From Spirochaetaceae bacterium (GTDB lineage: Bacteria > Spirochaetota > Spirochaetia > Treponematales > Rectinemataceae), in the NCBI GenBank assembly GCA_025358255.1, contig JANYKC010000004.1:1-64000 (forward strand): 64,000 nucleotides of DNA, in the 5' to 3' direction. Made by a program: the position numbers and the translations under genes. Below, in pieces: positions 43,254 through 51,552 of this stretch (within the stretch, counting starts at the first letter, position 1; each line of letters starts with the position of its first letter). The notes under the pieces are model-generated. The model ran no database searches. It was not told where the DNA came from and saw only the letters and a list, made by a program, of their open reading frames with translations.

Positions 43254-45182
43254 ATGGAATACTTGAAGCGCACCGTCACCTGTGGAGAGCTCCGCGCCCC
43301 CGATGCCGGCAAGAACGTCGTCCTCAATGGCTGGGTCCATCGAAAACGGGAGCACGGTCCCATCACCTTCATCAACCTCCGTGACCGCTATGGGGTGACT
43401 CAGGTGGTCGTCGACGCCGACGCGGCTGAGGCCTTGAAGTCCGTCGCTGGCGAGCTCAAATACGAGTACTGCATCGCGATCAAGGGCAGTGTCCGCGCCC
43501 GCCCCGACACCATGGCCAACGCCGACATGGCCACGGGCGGCATCGAGGTCGTGGCGGAATCCATCCAGGTTTTGAGCCGTTGCGAGACCCTCCCCTTCAT
43601 GGTCGACGAGAAGACCGACGCGAAGGAGGACCTCCGCCTCAAGTACCGCTACCTCGACCTGCGCTCCTTCTCGATGCAGAGGAAGATCCGGCTCCGCCAC
43701 GAGGTGGCGCTGTCCGTGCGCAAGTACCTCTCCGGCCAGGGCTTCTACGAGATCGAGACGCCCACCTTCATCCGTTCCACGCCCGAAGGCGCCCGCGACT
43801 ACCTCGTGCCCTCCCGCCTCTACCCCGGGAAGTTCTACGCCCTCCCCCAGTCGCCCCAGCTCTACAAGCAGCTCCTCATGGTGTCGGGCATGGACAAGTA
43901 CTTCCAGCTCGCCCGCTGCTACCGGGACGAGGATGCCCGCGGCGACCGCCAGCCCGAGTTCACCCAGATCGACATAGAGATGTCCTTCGTGAAGCGCGAC
44001 GACGTCCTCGAGCTGGTCGAGGGCATGATGGGCGTCGTCTTCGACGAGACCCTCAAGGTGAGGCTCCCCGCGAAATTCCGCCGTATCCCCTATGACGACG
44101 CGATAGAGCTCTACGGCACAGACAAGCCCGACATCCGCTTCGCGATGGAGCTGCAGGACCTGGGCGCCTTGGCCCTCAAGTCAGGCTTCCAGGCCTTCAA
44201 GGACGCCCTCGCCGAAGGCGAGACGGCCCGAGTCGCCGCGGCCGCGAAAGGCATCACCCAGGACGGAGGCGCCGTGAAGGCCCTAGTCGTCCCCGGCAAG
44301 GCCGACTACTCGCGCAAGCAGATCGAGGAGCTCGAGGCCGCCGCGAAGATCTACCGCGCCAAGGGCATGGCCTGGATGAAGGTCATCGCCGGCGAAGCCG
44401 GCGGCACGGAAGCTCCTGCCGGGGCTTCCGCACTGAGCGGGTCCGCGCATCTTGAGGGAGGAGCATCCAAGTTCTTCGCCGGGCTTGAGGGCGAAGTCAT
44501 TTCGGCGCTCGGCGCCAAGCCCGGGGACCTCATCCTCATGGTGGCCGACGCCAAGAAGCGGGTGGCCTGCCTTTCACTGGGCGCCGTCCGCTCCAGGCTC
44601 GGCAAGGACCTCGGCTTCTGCGACCCATCGCGTCACCCCGAGGGTTCCGCGAAACGCTTCGAGTTCGCCTGGATCGTCGACTTCCCGATGTTCGAGTACA
44701 ACGAGGACGCGCAGAAGTGGGACACCGCCCACCACATGTTCACGATGCCACAGGAAAAGTACCACGCCACCCTCGAGTCCGACCCCGGCTCCGTCAAGGG
44801 CGACCTCTATGACCTCGTGATGAACGGCTTCGAGCTGGCCTCGGGCTCCATCCGCATCCACGACCCCGAGCTCCAGAAGCGGATCTTCCGGATGGTGGGC
44901 TTCTCCGAGGAGGAGGGCAAGAAGAAATTCGGCTTCCTCACCGAGGCCTTCAAGTACGGTCCGCCACCCCATGGCGGCATCGCGCCGGGACTCGACCGCC
45001 TCGTGATGCTCATGGCAGGCGAGACCTCCATCAAGGAAGTCATCGCCTATCCCAAGAACTCCTTCGCCGTGAGCCCGATGGACGAGAGCCCGAACGACGT
45101 GGATGCCGAGCAGCTCAAGGAGCTGTCGATAACCATACTCGAAAGCGCGGACGGCAAGAGGCTCGAGATCCAGAAACAATAA
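43254..45182 (+). CDS. aspS: Aspartyl-tRNA synthetase
   Basis: A 642-residue class IIb synthetase of bacterial type. The OB-fold anticodon domain (NGWVHRKREHGPITFINLRDRYG) is at residues about 20-110. The catalytic core has motif 2-like FQLARCYRDEDARGDRQPEFTQID near 220, and the bacterial GAD insert lies about 290-430. Motif 3 is GGIAPGLDRLVMLMAG near 575. Length is somewhat above the usual 590; an unusual EAPAGASALSGSAHLEGGA stretch in the GAD region explains part of this. It is followed by an intrinsic terminator. Whether it is discriminating or also charges tRNA-Asn cannot be told. Confidence 0.95.
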   Translation: MEYLKRTVTCGELRAPDAGKNVVLNGWVHRKREHGPITFINLRDRYGVTQVVVDADAAEALKSVAGELKYEYCIAIKGSVRARPDTMANADMATGGIEVVAESIQVLSRCETLPFMVDEKTDAKEDLRLKYRYLDLRSFSMQRKIRLRHEVALSVRKYLSGQGFYEIETPTFIRSTPEGARDYLVPSRLYPGKFYALPQSPQLYKQLLMVSGMDKYFQLARCYRDEDARGDRQPEFTQIDIEMSFVKRDDVLELVEGMMGVVFDETLKVRLPAKFRRIPYDDAIELYGTDKPDIRFAMELQDLGALALKSGFQAFKDALAEGETARVAAAAKGITQDGGAVKALVVPGKADYSRKQIEELEAAAKIYRAKGMAWMKVIAGEAGGTEAPAGASALSGSAHLEGGASKFFAGLEGEVISALGAKPGDLILMVADAKKRVACLSLGAVRSRLGKDLGFCDPSRHPEGSAKRFEFAWIVDFPMFEYNEDAQKWDTAHHMFTMPQEKYHATLESDPGSVKGDLYDLVMNGFELASGSIRIHDPELQKRIFRMVGFSEEEGKKKFGFLTEAFKYGPPPHGGIAPGLDRLVMLMAGETSIKEVIAYPKNSFAVSPMDESPNDVDAEQLKELSITILESADGKRLEIQKQ

Positions 45183-45211
45183 GGCCCCAAGGACCGCGTG
45201 TGAAGCAAGGG

Positions 45212-45246
45212 AAGAGGCTGTCCGATGTGGCAGCCTCTTTCCTTTG
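45212..45246 (+). terminator. Intrinsic terminator after aspS
   Basis: AAGAGGCTG (45212-45220) pairs with CAGCCTCTT (45231-45239) around a 10-nt loop, followed by a T-rich run (TTCCTTT). Confidence 0.7.
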
Positions 45247-45370
45247 GTAAACGCCGTCCTCTTCCCCGGGAGCGACCGATCGCTGTCCAAGGAAACCCTC
45301 GATGCCCTTGGCGCCGGTTTCGGGAGGCATGGGGCCAGACGCCCCCCGCCGCGATCCTGTCGGACATGGC

Positions 45371-45694
45371 CTAATAGGCGGCAGGGAACTGCCGGCAGGA
45401 GCCCTTGACCCGCATATAGAGGCAATTGTCACCACCTATGTCGGCCAACTTGTCCAGCTCCTCTGACGGCCCCTCCGCCGGGAGGCACATCTCGGACTCC
45501 AGGTCGGCCTTGCCCTCGGGCTTTTCGAAGTACAGGCAGAACAGCGCTCCAAAGGGGGCAAGGCCCCGGACCTTCGCCTGCCCATAGGGACCCTTGATGC
45601 AGCGCCCCATGGAAAAGAGGGAATCCTTGGTCTTCGCCGTGAGGACGGTGATTTCCGGGGAAACCCGCTCTTCGATCGAAAATCGCGTATCCAT
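45371..45694 (-). CDS. GyrI-like small-molecule-binding protein
   Basis: A 107-residue protein resembling the stand-alone GyrI/AraC effector-binding fold. It shows SMGRCIKGPYGQAKVRGLAPFGALFCLYFEKP, then a conserved-type segment ESEMCLPAEGP, with several cysteines. Such proteins bind hydrophobic drugs or metabolites. ATG 45694 has GGAAGGAGG upstream. It lies downstream of the TRAP operon on the same strand (86-bp gap) and may be a separate unit. Confidence 0.55.
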   Translation of the reverse strand: MDTRFSIEERVSPEITVLTAKTKDSLFSMGRCIKGPYGQAKVRGLAPFGALFCLYFEKPEGKADLESEMCLPAEGPSEELDKLADIGGDNCLYMRVKGSCRQFPAAY

Positions 45695-45780
45695 CGCATG
45701 TCCTCCTTCCCATAAGCAACGAGCCTTCCCCAAGGGGGAGCCAGGGTCGCAAGCTCCATTCCCTCGGGCCGGCTCCACCC

Positions 45781-46629
45781 TCAGGGTCGGGTCAACGAAT
45801 GCCACCTCTTGCGGCAGGCGGTCGCATCCCCCACCCCGGGTGCCACCAGGATGAGCCTGCAAACCGCCCGGGACGCGGGTTCGGCGATGCCTTCGAGCCA
45901 GGCCTCGTCCCCAAGCCCTTCAACGCGCGGCAAATGGCCGAAACAGACAGTCCCCGTCCTGCCGCAGAGCTCGAAAAGCCCACGCAGATCGTAGGATTCC
46001 GGGTTGCCCAGGTTTATCATCGAGACCAGGGGGCTCTCGCAGGCCATCTTGAGGAAATCTTCGTGCCTCCCGCAGAAATGGAGGAAGCCCCTCCCTAAAG
46101 GCTTGATGGCGCGCTCGATGAAGGGCAGGCAGAAACGCCGGATGTCGCTCGAGGACAGGAGGGTGCAGGAATCCTCCGAGATGCGGATGCCGGTGTCGGG
46201 AAACCAGACGCCCGAAGCCATGCCGGCCTCAGGCTCGTCGGCGAAGCCATGGAATATGTCAGTCCCGACTGCCAGGTGGGAGAGGTCAAAGATGCCCAGG
46301 TTGTCGGGGAGGTAGGGCATCACCTCGCCGGGGATCATCCCTGCGGCTTTCCGCCGGGCGAAAAGGCGGTGCATCGCCGTGGCCTGGGGGACCTCGCCGG
46401 CTTGGGCGAAATCCGCGAAGGAGCCGGATCCTTCCCCTTACGTGGCCAGGCCAAGATGCTCCGCGAGGGAGGGATGGAGTTCCGCGCCGATGACGAGCCG
46501 CAGGCCGAGGGCGAGATGGGGTTTGGCGAAAAGTATCGGGCAGGGACCTTCGCCCTTCCAGAAGTCCTCGAAGAAAGCAGCCTTTTCCGAAAGGCGCGGG
46601 TTCGCGCGGGCTGCGGCGAGGAAGCTCAA
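45781..46629 (-). pseudogene. URO-D superfamily protein gene with ochre stop
   Basis: TTG 46629 overlaps the preceding stop as TTGA and starts MSFLAAARANPRLSE. After LAEHLGLAT an in-frame TAA (46438-46440) intervenes, and the same frame resumes GEGSGSFADFAQAGEVPQA. It continues through typical URO-D segments: ISEDSCTLLSSSDIRRFCLPF, the H-x-C of FLHFCGRHED, and MINLGNPESYDLRGL. A restart at ATG 46374 could make the C-terminal 197 residues only. Last gene of the TRAP operon; third and broken URO-D paralogue. Confidence 0.75.
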
Positions 46630-47561
46630 GCCCCGCCCTTTCCCTGCCGCGCGAGCTCCCCTTCGATCACGATGGCCCGCGCGATGAGTTCGTCGGCCGT
46701 TTTCAGGTGGTGGGCGTCGAAAGGCTCGAGGGGCTCGCGCACCGCGGGAGTCGGGTAGATGCCCTGCCGCCACAGGAGCCGCTTGAAGAAGCGGACGGAG
46801 AGGTCGATGTGCTGGTTTGAGAAGGACAGTATTGGCAGTATTTTCTCGAATAGTCCCCGCGCGCCATCGCGGTCGCCTTCCATGTACTTCCTGTAGGTCG
46901 CGGCATAGGTCCGGTGGAGGCCCGTGGGCAGGAAGGCGTGGATGCCCCGGTCAAGTCCTTCGATCATCTGGGCCGCGGCCCAGCCGCCGCAGACATGGAG
47001 GCGGCCACCCGTGGCGGCCAGGATCCTCGAGTATTTCGGCCCGGATGGAGTGACTTCCACCTTGATGCTCCGGAAGGCAGGGACGCGGTCGAAGGCCAGG
47101 GCGATGGACTGGACGGGAGCGCCTTGCCCCACCGGATCCCAGTCCTGGACCATGAGGGCAGGGAGGCCCACCGAGGCGATGTCCTCGATGTCGGCCAGGT
47201 ATTCGTCATCCGCCCGCCAGGTGATCGCCGACAGGACACAGGCGCAGCCTGCGGCCACAAGCTCCCGCGCGCGGTCGCGGCGCTCCGCCCTCGTCGGCGC
47301 CGAGGCGCCGCCCACGACGGGCAGGCGGCCCGCCGCGGCCTCCAGGACGGCCCCGACAAGCCGCCGCCTTTCGTCGCTTGCAAGCCTCCCGACCTCGGAA
47401 GCCATGGCAGGCACGAGGAAGCCGGAGACGCCGGCGTCGATGGCGTATTCAACGTTGCGCGCCACCGATGCGCAGTCCACCTGCCCCTCCCCGTCGAAGG
47501 GCGTGTTGAGGACGGTGACGATCCCTCGCAGCGAGGCGAGGGGATCGAAATCCCTCATCAC
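46626..47561 (-). CDS. DapA-family aldolase, Tyr-less variant
   Basis: A 311-residue TIM-barrel protein of the dihydrodipicolinate synthase family (start RGIVTVLNTPFDGEGQVD; Schiff-base Lys probably in AFRSIKVEVTPSG near residue 168). The usual catalytic Tyr on strand 5 (Y-x-x-P) is replaced by MVQDWDPVGQG, and the pyruvate-binding GGTTGE-like loop reads PAMASEVGRL. The reaction may therefore differ from a classical pyruvate aldolase. It overlaps its neighbours by 4 bp on both sides within the TRAP operon. Confidence 0.8.
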   Translation of the reverse strand: MMRDFDPLASLRGIVTVLNTPFDGEGQVDCASVARNVEYAIDAGVSGFLVPAMASEVGRLASDERRRLVGAVLEAAAGRLPVVGGASAPTRAERRDRARELVAAGCACVLSAITWRADDEYLADIEDIASVGLPALMVQDWDPVGQGAPVQSIALAFDRVPAFRSIKVEVTPSGPKYSRILAATGGRLHVCGGWAAAQMIEGLDRGIHAFLPTGLHRTYAATYRKYMEGDRDGARGLFEKILPILSFSNQHIDLSVRFFKRLLWRQGIYPTPAVREPLEPFDAHHLKTADELIARAIVIEGELARQGKGGA

Positions 47562-48313
47562 TGGGCGCCGCCCCGGCTGGCCTTGTCGGCAAGTTCGCGG
47601 TAGCGCCTGGATGCCTCGATCCTCGCCGCCAGGATTTCCTGCCTGCTGGAGCCCGAGGCGAAGCGGCCGGCGGGAATCACGGTCTCACACTCGGCGTCGT
47701 CCATTGCCCGCACGGCCCAAAGGAGGGCGCCTTCGTCCTCCGCGGGGATGCCGATGAAGCCGTGCTTGTCAGCGTGCATGAGCATGCCTTCCTCGATGCG
47801 GGTGCCGAAGACCTCCACGGGACCGCCCCAGTCCACGGGCCAGGAGTGGAGATGGCCGACGCAAAGCCTCCTGGCCAGGGCCTTGAAGCCGGCGTTGGTC
47901 ATCTCGTCCAGGTCGCGTATCGCGCCGTCGACGATGGCGCCTACGCAGCCGAGGCTCCGGTGGGTATTGGCGCTCACTTCCCCCCAGAATGACCCTAGGC
48001 CGGCGGGCTTCCCGAGGTCCTGCATCACGACGATCTTGGGACCATCGATGGAAGCGACATGGTCGAACCATTCCTCCCAGGCGTGGGGGCAGGCACTCGG
48101 GTGTTCTGGGTTCGCCGGTTCGATCCGCACGGTGACGGCCCTGCCCACCATGATCCCGAGGGAAGGCATGAAGTCCTTCGTCTCCTCGCGGTTCCAAAGC
48201 CCGTCAAGGCGGTCGCGCTTGGCGATCGCCTCCCAGCCGTTGTAGATGGTCGGCGTGTTCCACCTCTTGAGCTTGAGCATGTCGCCGGGATCGATGCGTC
48301 CGTTTTCCGTCAT
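47558..48313 (-). CDS. RraA-like / 4-hydroxy-4-methyl-2-oxoglutarate aldolase-type protein
   Basis: A 251-residue protein of the RraA/HMG-aldolase family. It shows the metal/ligand loop FWGEVSANTHRSLGCVGAIVDGAIRD near residue 110 and MHADKHGFIGIP near 200. Family enzymes split 4-hydroxy-2-oxoacids to pyruvate or decarboxylate oxaloacetate, while RraA itself only modulates RNase E. Setting in a transport/aldolase operon favours the enzymatic role. Longer than RraA (about 160) but similar to larger catabolic members. Four-base overlaps with both neighbours. Confidence 0.85.
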   Translation of the reverse strand: MTENGRIDPGDMLKLKRWNTPTIYNGWEAIAKRDRLDGLWNREETKDFMPSLGIMVGRAVTVRIEPANPEHPSACPHAWEEWFDHVASIDGPKIVVMQDLGKPAGLGSFWGEVSANTHRSLGCVGAIVDGAIRDLDEMTNAGFKALARRLCVGHLHSWPVDWGGPVEVFGTRIEEGMLMHADKHGFIGIPAEDEGALLWAVRAMDDAECETVIPAGRFASGSSRQEILAARIEASRRYRELADKASRGGAQ

Positions 48314-49245
48314 CGCGCGCGCCCAATGCCGAACCTGGCGCCAAGGGCCTCGGCGCAGGCGGTCATCTGGTCGGTCTCCGTGGCGAAGGACTTGGTGAAC
48401 TCATCGGGATCGCGCATCCTGCTCCTGACCGCAGGGAAGAGCCCCTTCTTCATGAGGCCGTACATCGCGTTCAAGGGGTAGGACTGCATCTCGATGACCG
48501 ACATCGAGCCGAGCGCGGCCTGGATCTCCTCGGCGCGGGAGGGATCCTCGGCCCAGCGCGCGCAGAGGTCGACATAGAGCCAAGGATGGAAATTCCCCAT
48601 GACACCCGAATAGCCGGCCGCCCCGGCACGGAGGCTCTCGAGGAGGGTGGCGGCGTTGGCGTTGAAGATCCTGAAGGTGGAACCGCGGGTCGCGTCGAGC
48701 TTGGCCTTGATGAGGTCGATGTCGCAGCAGGTGTCCTTGAGGAAATCGAAGCGGCCCGTCGAGGCGATGAAGGCCGTCATCGCCGGCGACAGCACGCGCT
48801 TGTAGGGATAGGGGCACTCATAGAGGCCGAGTCGGAGGGCCTGGGGCATGGCTTTCATGAAGCGCTCGAGGTTGGCCTTGAAGACATCGTCCCCCTCGCC
48901 TTGCGCGGCAAGCCTGTTCGAGATGAGGACGACGGCCTGGGTCCCGGTATCCGCCATCGCCTTGGCTTCCTCGACCTGGTCCACGAAGGACCAGGCCACG
49001 TGGCCGGAGGAGACCACGCCGACCCTGCCATTCGCGAACTTGACCACGGCGCGGGAGAGCTCGAGCCGCTCTCGCAGCGAAAGCTCGAACATCTCCGAGG
49101 ACTTGCAGACCGCGAAAAGCCCCGCCACCCCGCGGGCCACCATCCATTCGACAAAGCGCTCGAGGGACTCGTAGTCGATCTCGCGATCGGCCCGGTAAGG
49201 GGTGACCATCGTGGGCCAGACGCCCTTCTTGATTTCATAGGCCAT
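48310..49245 (-). CDS. DapA-family aldolase
   Basis: A 311-residue aldolase/lyase. It begins KKGVWPTMVTPYRADREIDYESL; the Tyr of LYECPYPYKR near residue 145 and the Schiff-base Lys in FDFLKDTCCDIDLIK near 172 sit where expected. The pyruvate-binding loop reads AVCKSSEMFELS in place of GGTTGE, so the substrate group differs from dihydrodipicolinate synthase. It is a likely 2-oxoacid aldolase or dehydratase within the TRAP operon. ATG 49245 has AGGAGA upstream; 2-bp gap to the URO-D gene. Confidence 0.85.
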   Translation of the reverse strand: MAYEIKKGVWPTMVTPYRADREIDYESLERFVEWMVARGVAGLFAVCKSSEMFELSLRERLELSRAVVKFANGRVGVVSSGHVAWSFVDQVEEAKAMADTGTQAVVLISNRLAAQGEGDDVFKANLERFMKAMPQALRLGLYECPYPYKRVLSPAMTAFIASTGRFDFLKDTCCDIDLIKAKLDATRGSTFRIFNANAATLLESLRAGAAGYSGVMGNFHPWLYVDLCARWAEDPSRAEEIQAALGSMSVIEMQSYPLNAMYGLMKKGLFPAVRSRMRDPDEFTKSFATETDQMTACAEALGARFGIGRAR

Positions 49246-49247
49246 TT

Positions 49248-50429
49248 TCAGTCTTCTCCTTTGAACGCGGGCGAAAGGCTTCCGTTTTCGTATACGGCGC
49301 GGGAGGCGACGCGGCCGGCCGCCTCGATGTTGGCACGGGGAGAGCCGCGGGGGATCACGCAACCCGAACCGAGGATGAAGGCGCCATGGCGGCCGCCCTC
49401 CAGAATCCGCGCCCGGGCCTCGAGCTCCACGTCTTCTTCCCTTCCGCGGAGGAAGGTCATCGTATCGATGCCGCCCATCAGGGAGGGCCGCTCCCCGACA
49501 ATCGACCGTATCGCCCCGGGCGTCGAGCCGCCAAGGGGGTCCAGCGGCCCGATGCAGTCTATGCCTGCCTCGAGGAGGTCGCCCGCTATGGGCCGCAGGT
49601 CGCCGCATATGTGGCAATAGACGAGGGCGGCGCTGTCCATGGCCTTGACCGCCTTCGTGATCGCCCGGAAGCGCGGGAAGACGAACTCCCGCCACATCAG
49701 CGGCGAGATCAATGACATGGTCCCGGCGGAGTCGTTGAGGCGGAGCATCCTGATGCCAAGGCCCAGGTTGAGCCGGGCCTTCGAGATGGCGATCTCGGCA
49801 CCCTTGTCCATGAGGGCGTGGACCAAGGCTGGTTCGTCCACGAGATCGTACATCGTGCGCTCGACACCCCGCATGGCCGCGCAGAAGGAGACCGTGGCGC
49901 TGCCCAGGTCCCCGACGAGGGCAAGCTTGCTCCCGTAGGCGCGGACCGCCGCCGCCGTCCGTCCGCGCACGCCCGATCCCACCCAGAAACCCTCATCGGG
50001 GACTTCGATGGCCCTTACATCGGAGAGGGAGGCCACGAAGGCCTCGTCGGCCGAGCGGAACTGCGGCCAGGCGGCGAAGGCCGGGTCGCCGATTTCGACA
50101 CTCCGCGCGTCCTCGAGGTGGGTGGCCATGCCACCGGCCTCGTCCACGCTTCCAAGGACCTTGCCCGAGCGGTCGAGCTCCACCGCCCTGCCATCATGGC
50201 CACGGACGATCGTGCGCTCGGGGAAATGGAAGAGCCGCGCGCCATCGAGGCCAAGCTCGATGGCCGCGCGCGGTATGACCTCGAGCGCCCGCGTTGGGTC
50301 GCCCGCGACCTCAAGGAGGTCCTCGCCCAGGATGACGGCGGCCAGGTCGATCCAGATCTTGGGCATGAAGGGGACGCGATCCGCCATCCCTCCCGCCATC
50401 GCCGTGGAGACCCTTTCTGCGGGCGTCAT
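49248..50429 (-). CDS. URO-D superfamily protein with zinc methyltransferase motif
   Basis: A 393-residue TIM-barrel protein of the uroporphyrinogen decarboxylase superfamily. It lacks the N-terminal Arg-rich substrate motif of HemE. It instead keeps the H-x-C...C triad of MtaA/CmuA-type zinc methyltransferases: YCHICGD near residue 270 and ILGSGCVIPRGSP near 355. A methyl-transfer step (from a methylated cofactor or substrate) is therefore more likely than haem synthesis. Four-base overlap with the upstream URO-D gene. No corrinoid protein is encoded in the window. Confidence 0.75.
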   Translation of the reverse strand: MTPAERVSTAMAGGMADRVPFMPKIWIDLAAVILGEDLLEVAGDPTRALEVIPRAAIELGLDGARLFHFPERTIVRGHDGRAVELDRSGKVLGSVDEAGGMATHLEDARSVEIGDPAFAAWPQFRSADEAFVASLSDVRAIEVPDEGFWVGSGVRGRTAAAVRAYGSKLALVGDLGSATVSFCAAMRGVERTMYDLVDEPALVHALMDKGAEIAISKARLNLGLGIRMLRLNDSAGTMSLISPLMWREFVFPRFRAITKAVKAMDSAALVYCHICGDLRPIAGDLLEAGIDCIGPLDPLGGSTPGAIRSIVGERPSLMGGIDTMTFLRGREEDVELEARARILEGGRHGAFILGSGCVIPRGSPRANIEAAGRVASRAVYENGSLSPAFKGED

Positions 50430-51547
50430 CGCGCGGCCTCCGCCGCCAGGGGCTCGAGGGATGCGGCCAGGGCCAGGGCCTCGCGGACGCGGGACTCGGG
50501 CGTCGTGGTGTCGATGTCCGCGAGGACGAGGTCGCAGGGGGCGTACTCGCGCGCCACGCGCTCGAAATCCCTCGCCAGGTCGTCCATGCCGCGCGACTCG
50601 AGCTCGCCGGGGGTGTAGAGGACGGCCCGGCGCGCGCCGGGGAAGGCCCGTTTCACCGCCGCGAGGTCGGAGGAAAGACCTGTGTCGATATAGCCGACTT
50701 TCGCGATCTTCCGGATCGAGTCCCGGTAGGGGTCGATGTTCCAGTTGCAGGTGTGGATGCCAAAGCGCGGGTAATCCCGCGACAGGGCCTCGTCCAGGGG
50801 CAGCACGAATTCCTCGTACTGGCCCGGCGAGAGCATGCTCACCGTGCAGTTGGACATGGACAGGAGGTCCACGCTGAAACCCGAGGAGCGCTGCCGCGCC
50901 TGCACGCGTCGCGAAAGGCCTCGGATCGTGGCCGCGATGTGGCCAAGGAGGCGATGTGCGAAACCGGGATCGTCGTAGAGGTCGAGGAAGAAATCCCCTC
51001 CGCGCAGCTTGACCGCGACGTTGAGGGTCCCTTGGTAATTCAGGTAGCCATGGATCCGGCCCCATCGCCTCCCGATCTCCTCCATCTGGGAAAACAGCTC
51101 GCGCGCCGCGGGATTCGCGTCCAGGTCGAGGGGGGCGGCGACAAGCCGCTCCAGTTCCTCCTTGGGAAGATGCCCGCCACCCTTCGCGTCCGGCCAGCCG
51201 TCCTCCCGGAAGGCAGGCTCGAGGCCATAGAGGGAGGGGACGACCATGATGCCCAGGAACCCGGAGACGGTCGCGCAGGTAGGCTCGATCCCGCCCTCGA
51301 GGCATGGCTTGAAAAACCCGACCGAAGGGAACTCCTCATGGAGGAGGCCCTTCATCGAAAGGAGTGCCCCGTAGCGGTAGGGGGCATCATGGTGCCAAGG
51401 CTCGCCGAAGTCGATGCCCAGGCGGTCGCGGTACCACCTCGGCGTGAAGCCGAGGGAGACGCGGAAGGCGGACTCCGTCCCGTCGCAAGGCTCCCGCGTC
51501 GCGGGAGCCCCCAGGGGGATGTGGTTGCGCAAGGTGAAATCCTCCAT
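50426..51547 (-). CDS. URO-D superfamily protein, partial zinc motif
   Basis: A 373-residue paralogue of the neighbouring URO-D protein. It has the URO-D middle segment SMLSPGQYEEFVLPLDEALSRDYPRFGIHTCNWNID with H-x-C near residue 265. The third zinc cysteine is absent (VLADIDTTTPES at that position). It may form a heteromeric or accessory unit with the 49248 product. Short start MEDFTLRNHIPLG at ATG 51547, 5 bp after dctM. Confidence 0.75.
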   Translation of the reverse strand: MEDFTLRNHIPLGAPATREPCDGTESAFRVSLGFTPRWYRDRLGIDFGEPWHHDAPYRYGALLSMKGLLHEEFPSVGFFKPCLEGGIEPTCATVSGFLGIMVVPSLYGLEPAFREDGWPDAKGGGHLPKEELERLVAAPLDLDANPAARELFSQMEEIGRRWGRIHGYLNYQGTLNVAVKLRGGDFFLDLYDDPGFAHRLLGHIAATIRGLSRRVQARQRSSGFSVDLLSMSNCTVSMLSPGQYEEFVLPLDEALSRDYPRFGIHTCNWNIDPYRDSIRKIAKVGYIDTGLSSDLAAVKRAFPGARRAVLYTPGELESRGMDDLARDFERVAREYAPCDLVLADIDTTTPESRVREALALAASLEPLAAEAAR

Positions 51548-51552
51548 CGAGT

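Noticed and set aside
49248..51547. HemE (uroporphyrinogen decarboxylase) function
   Set aside because: The N-terminal Arg-containing substrate motif is absent, several paralogues sit in a transport operon, and no haem genes are nearby.
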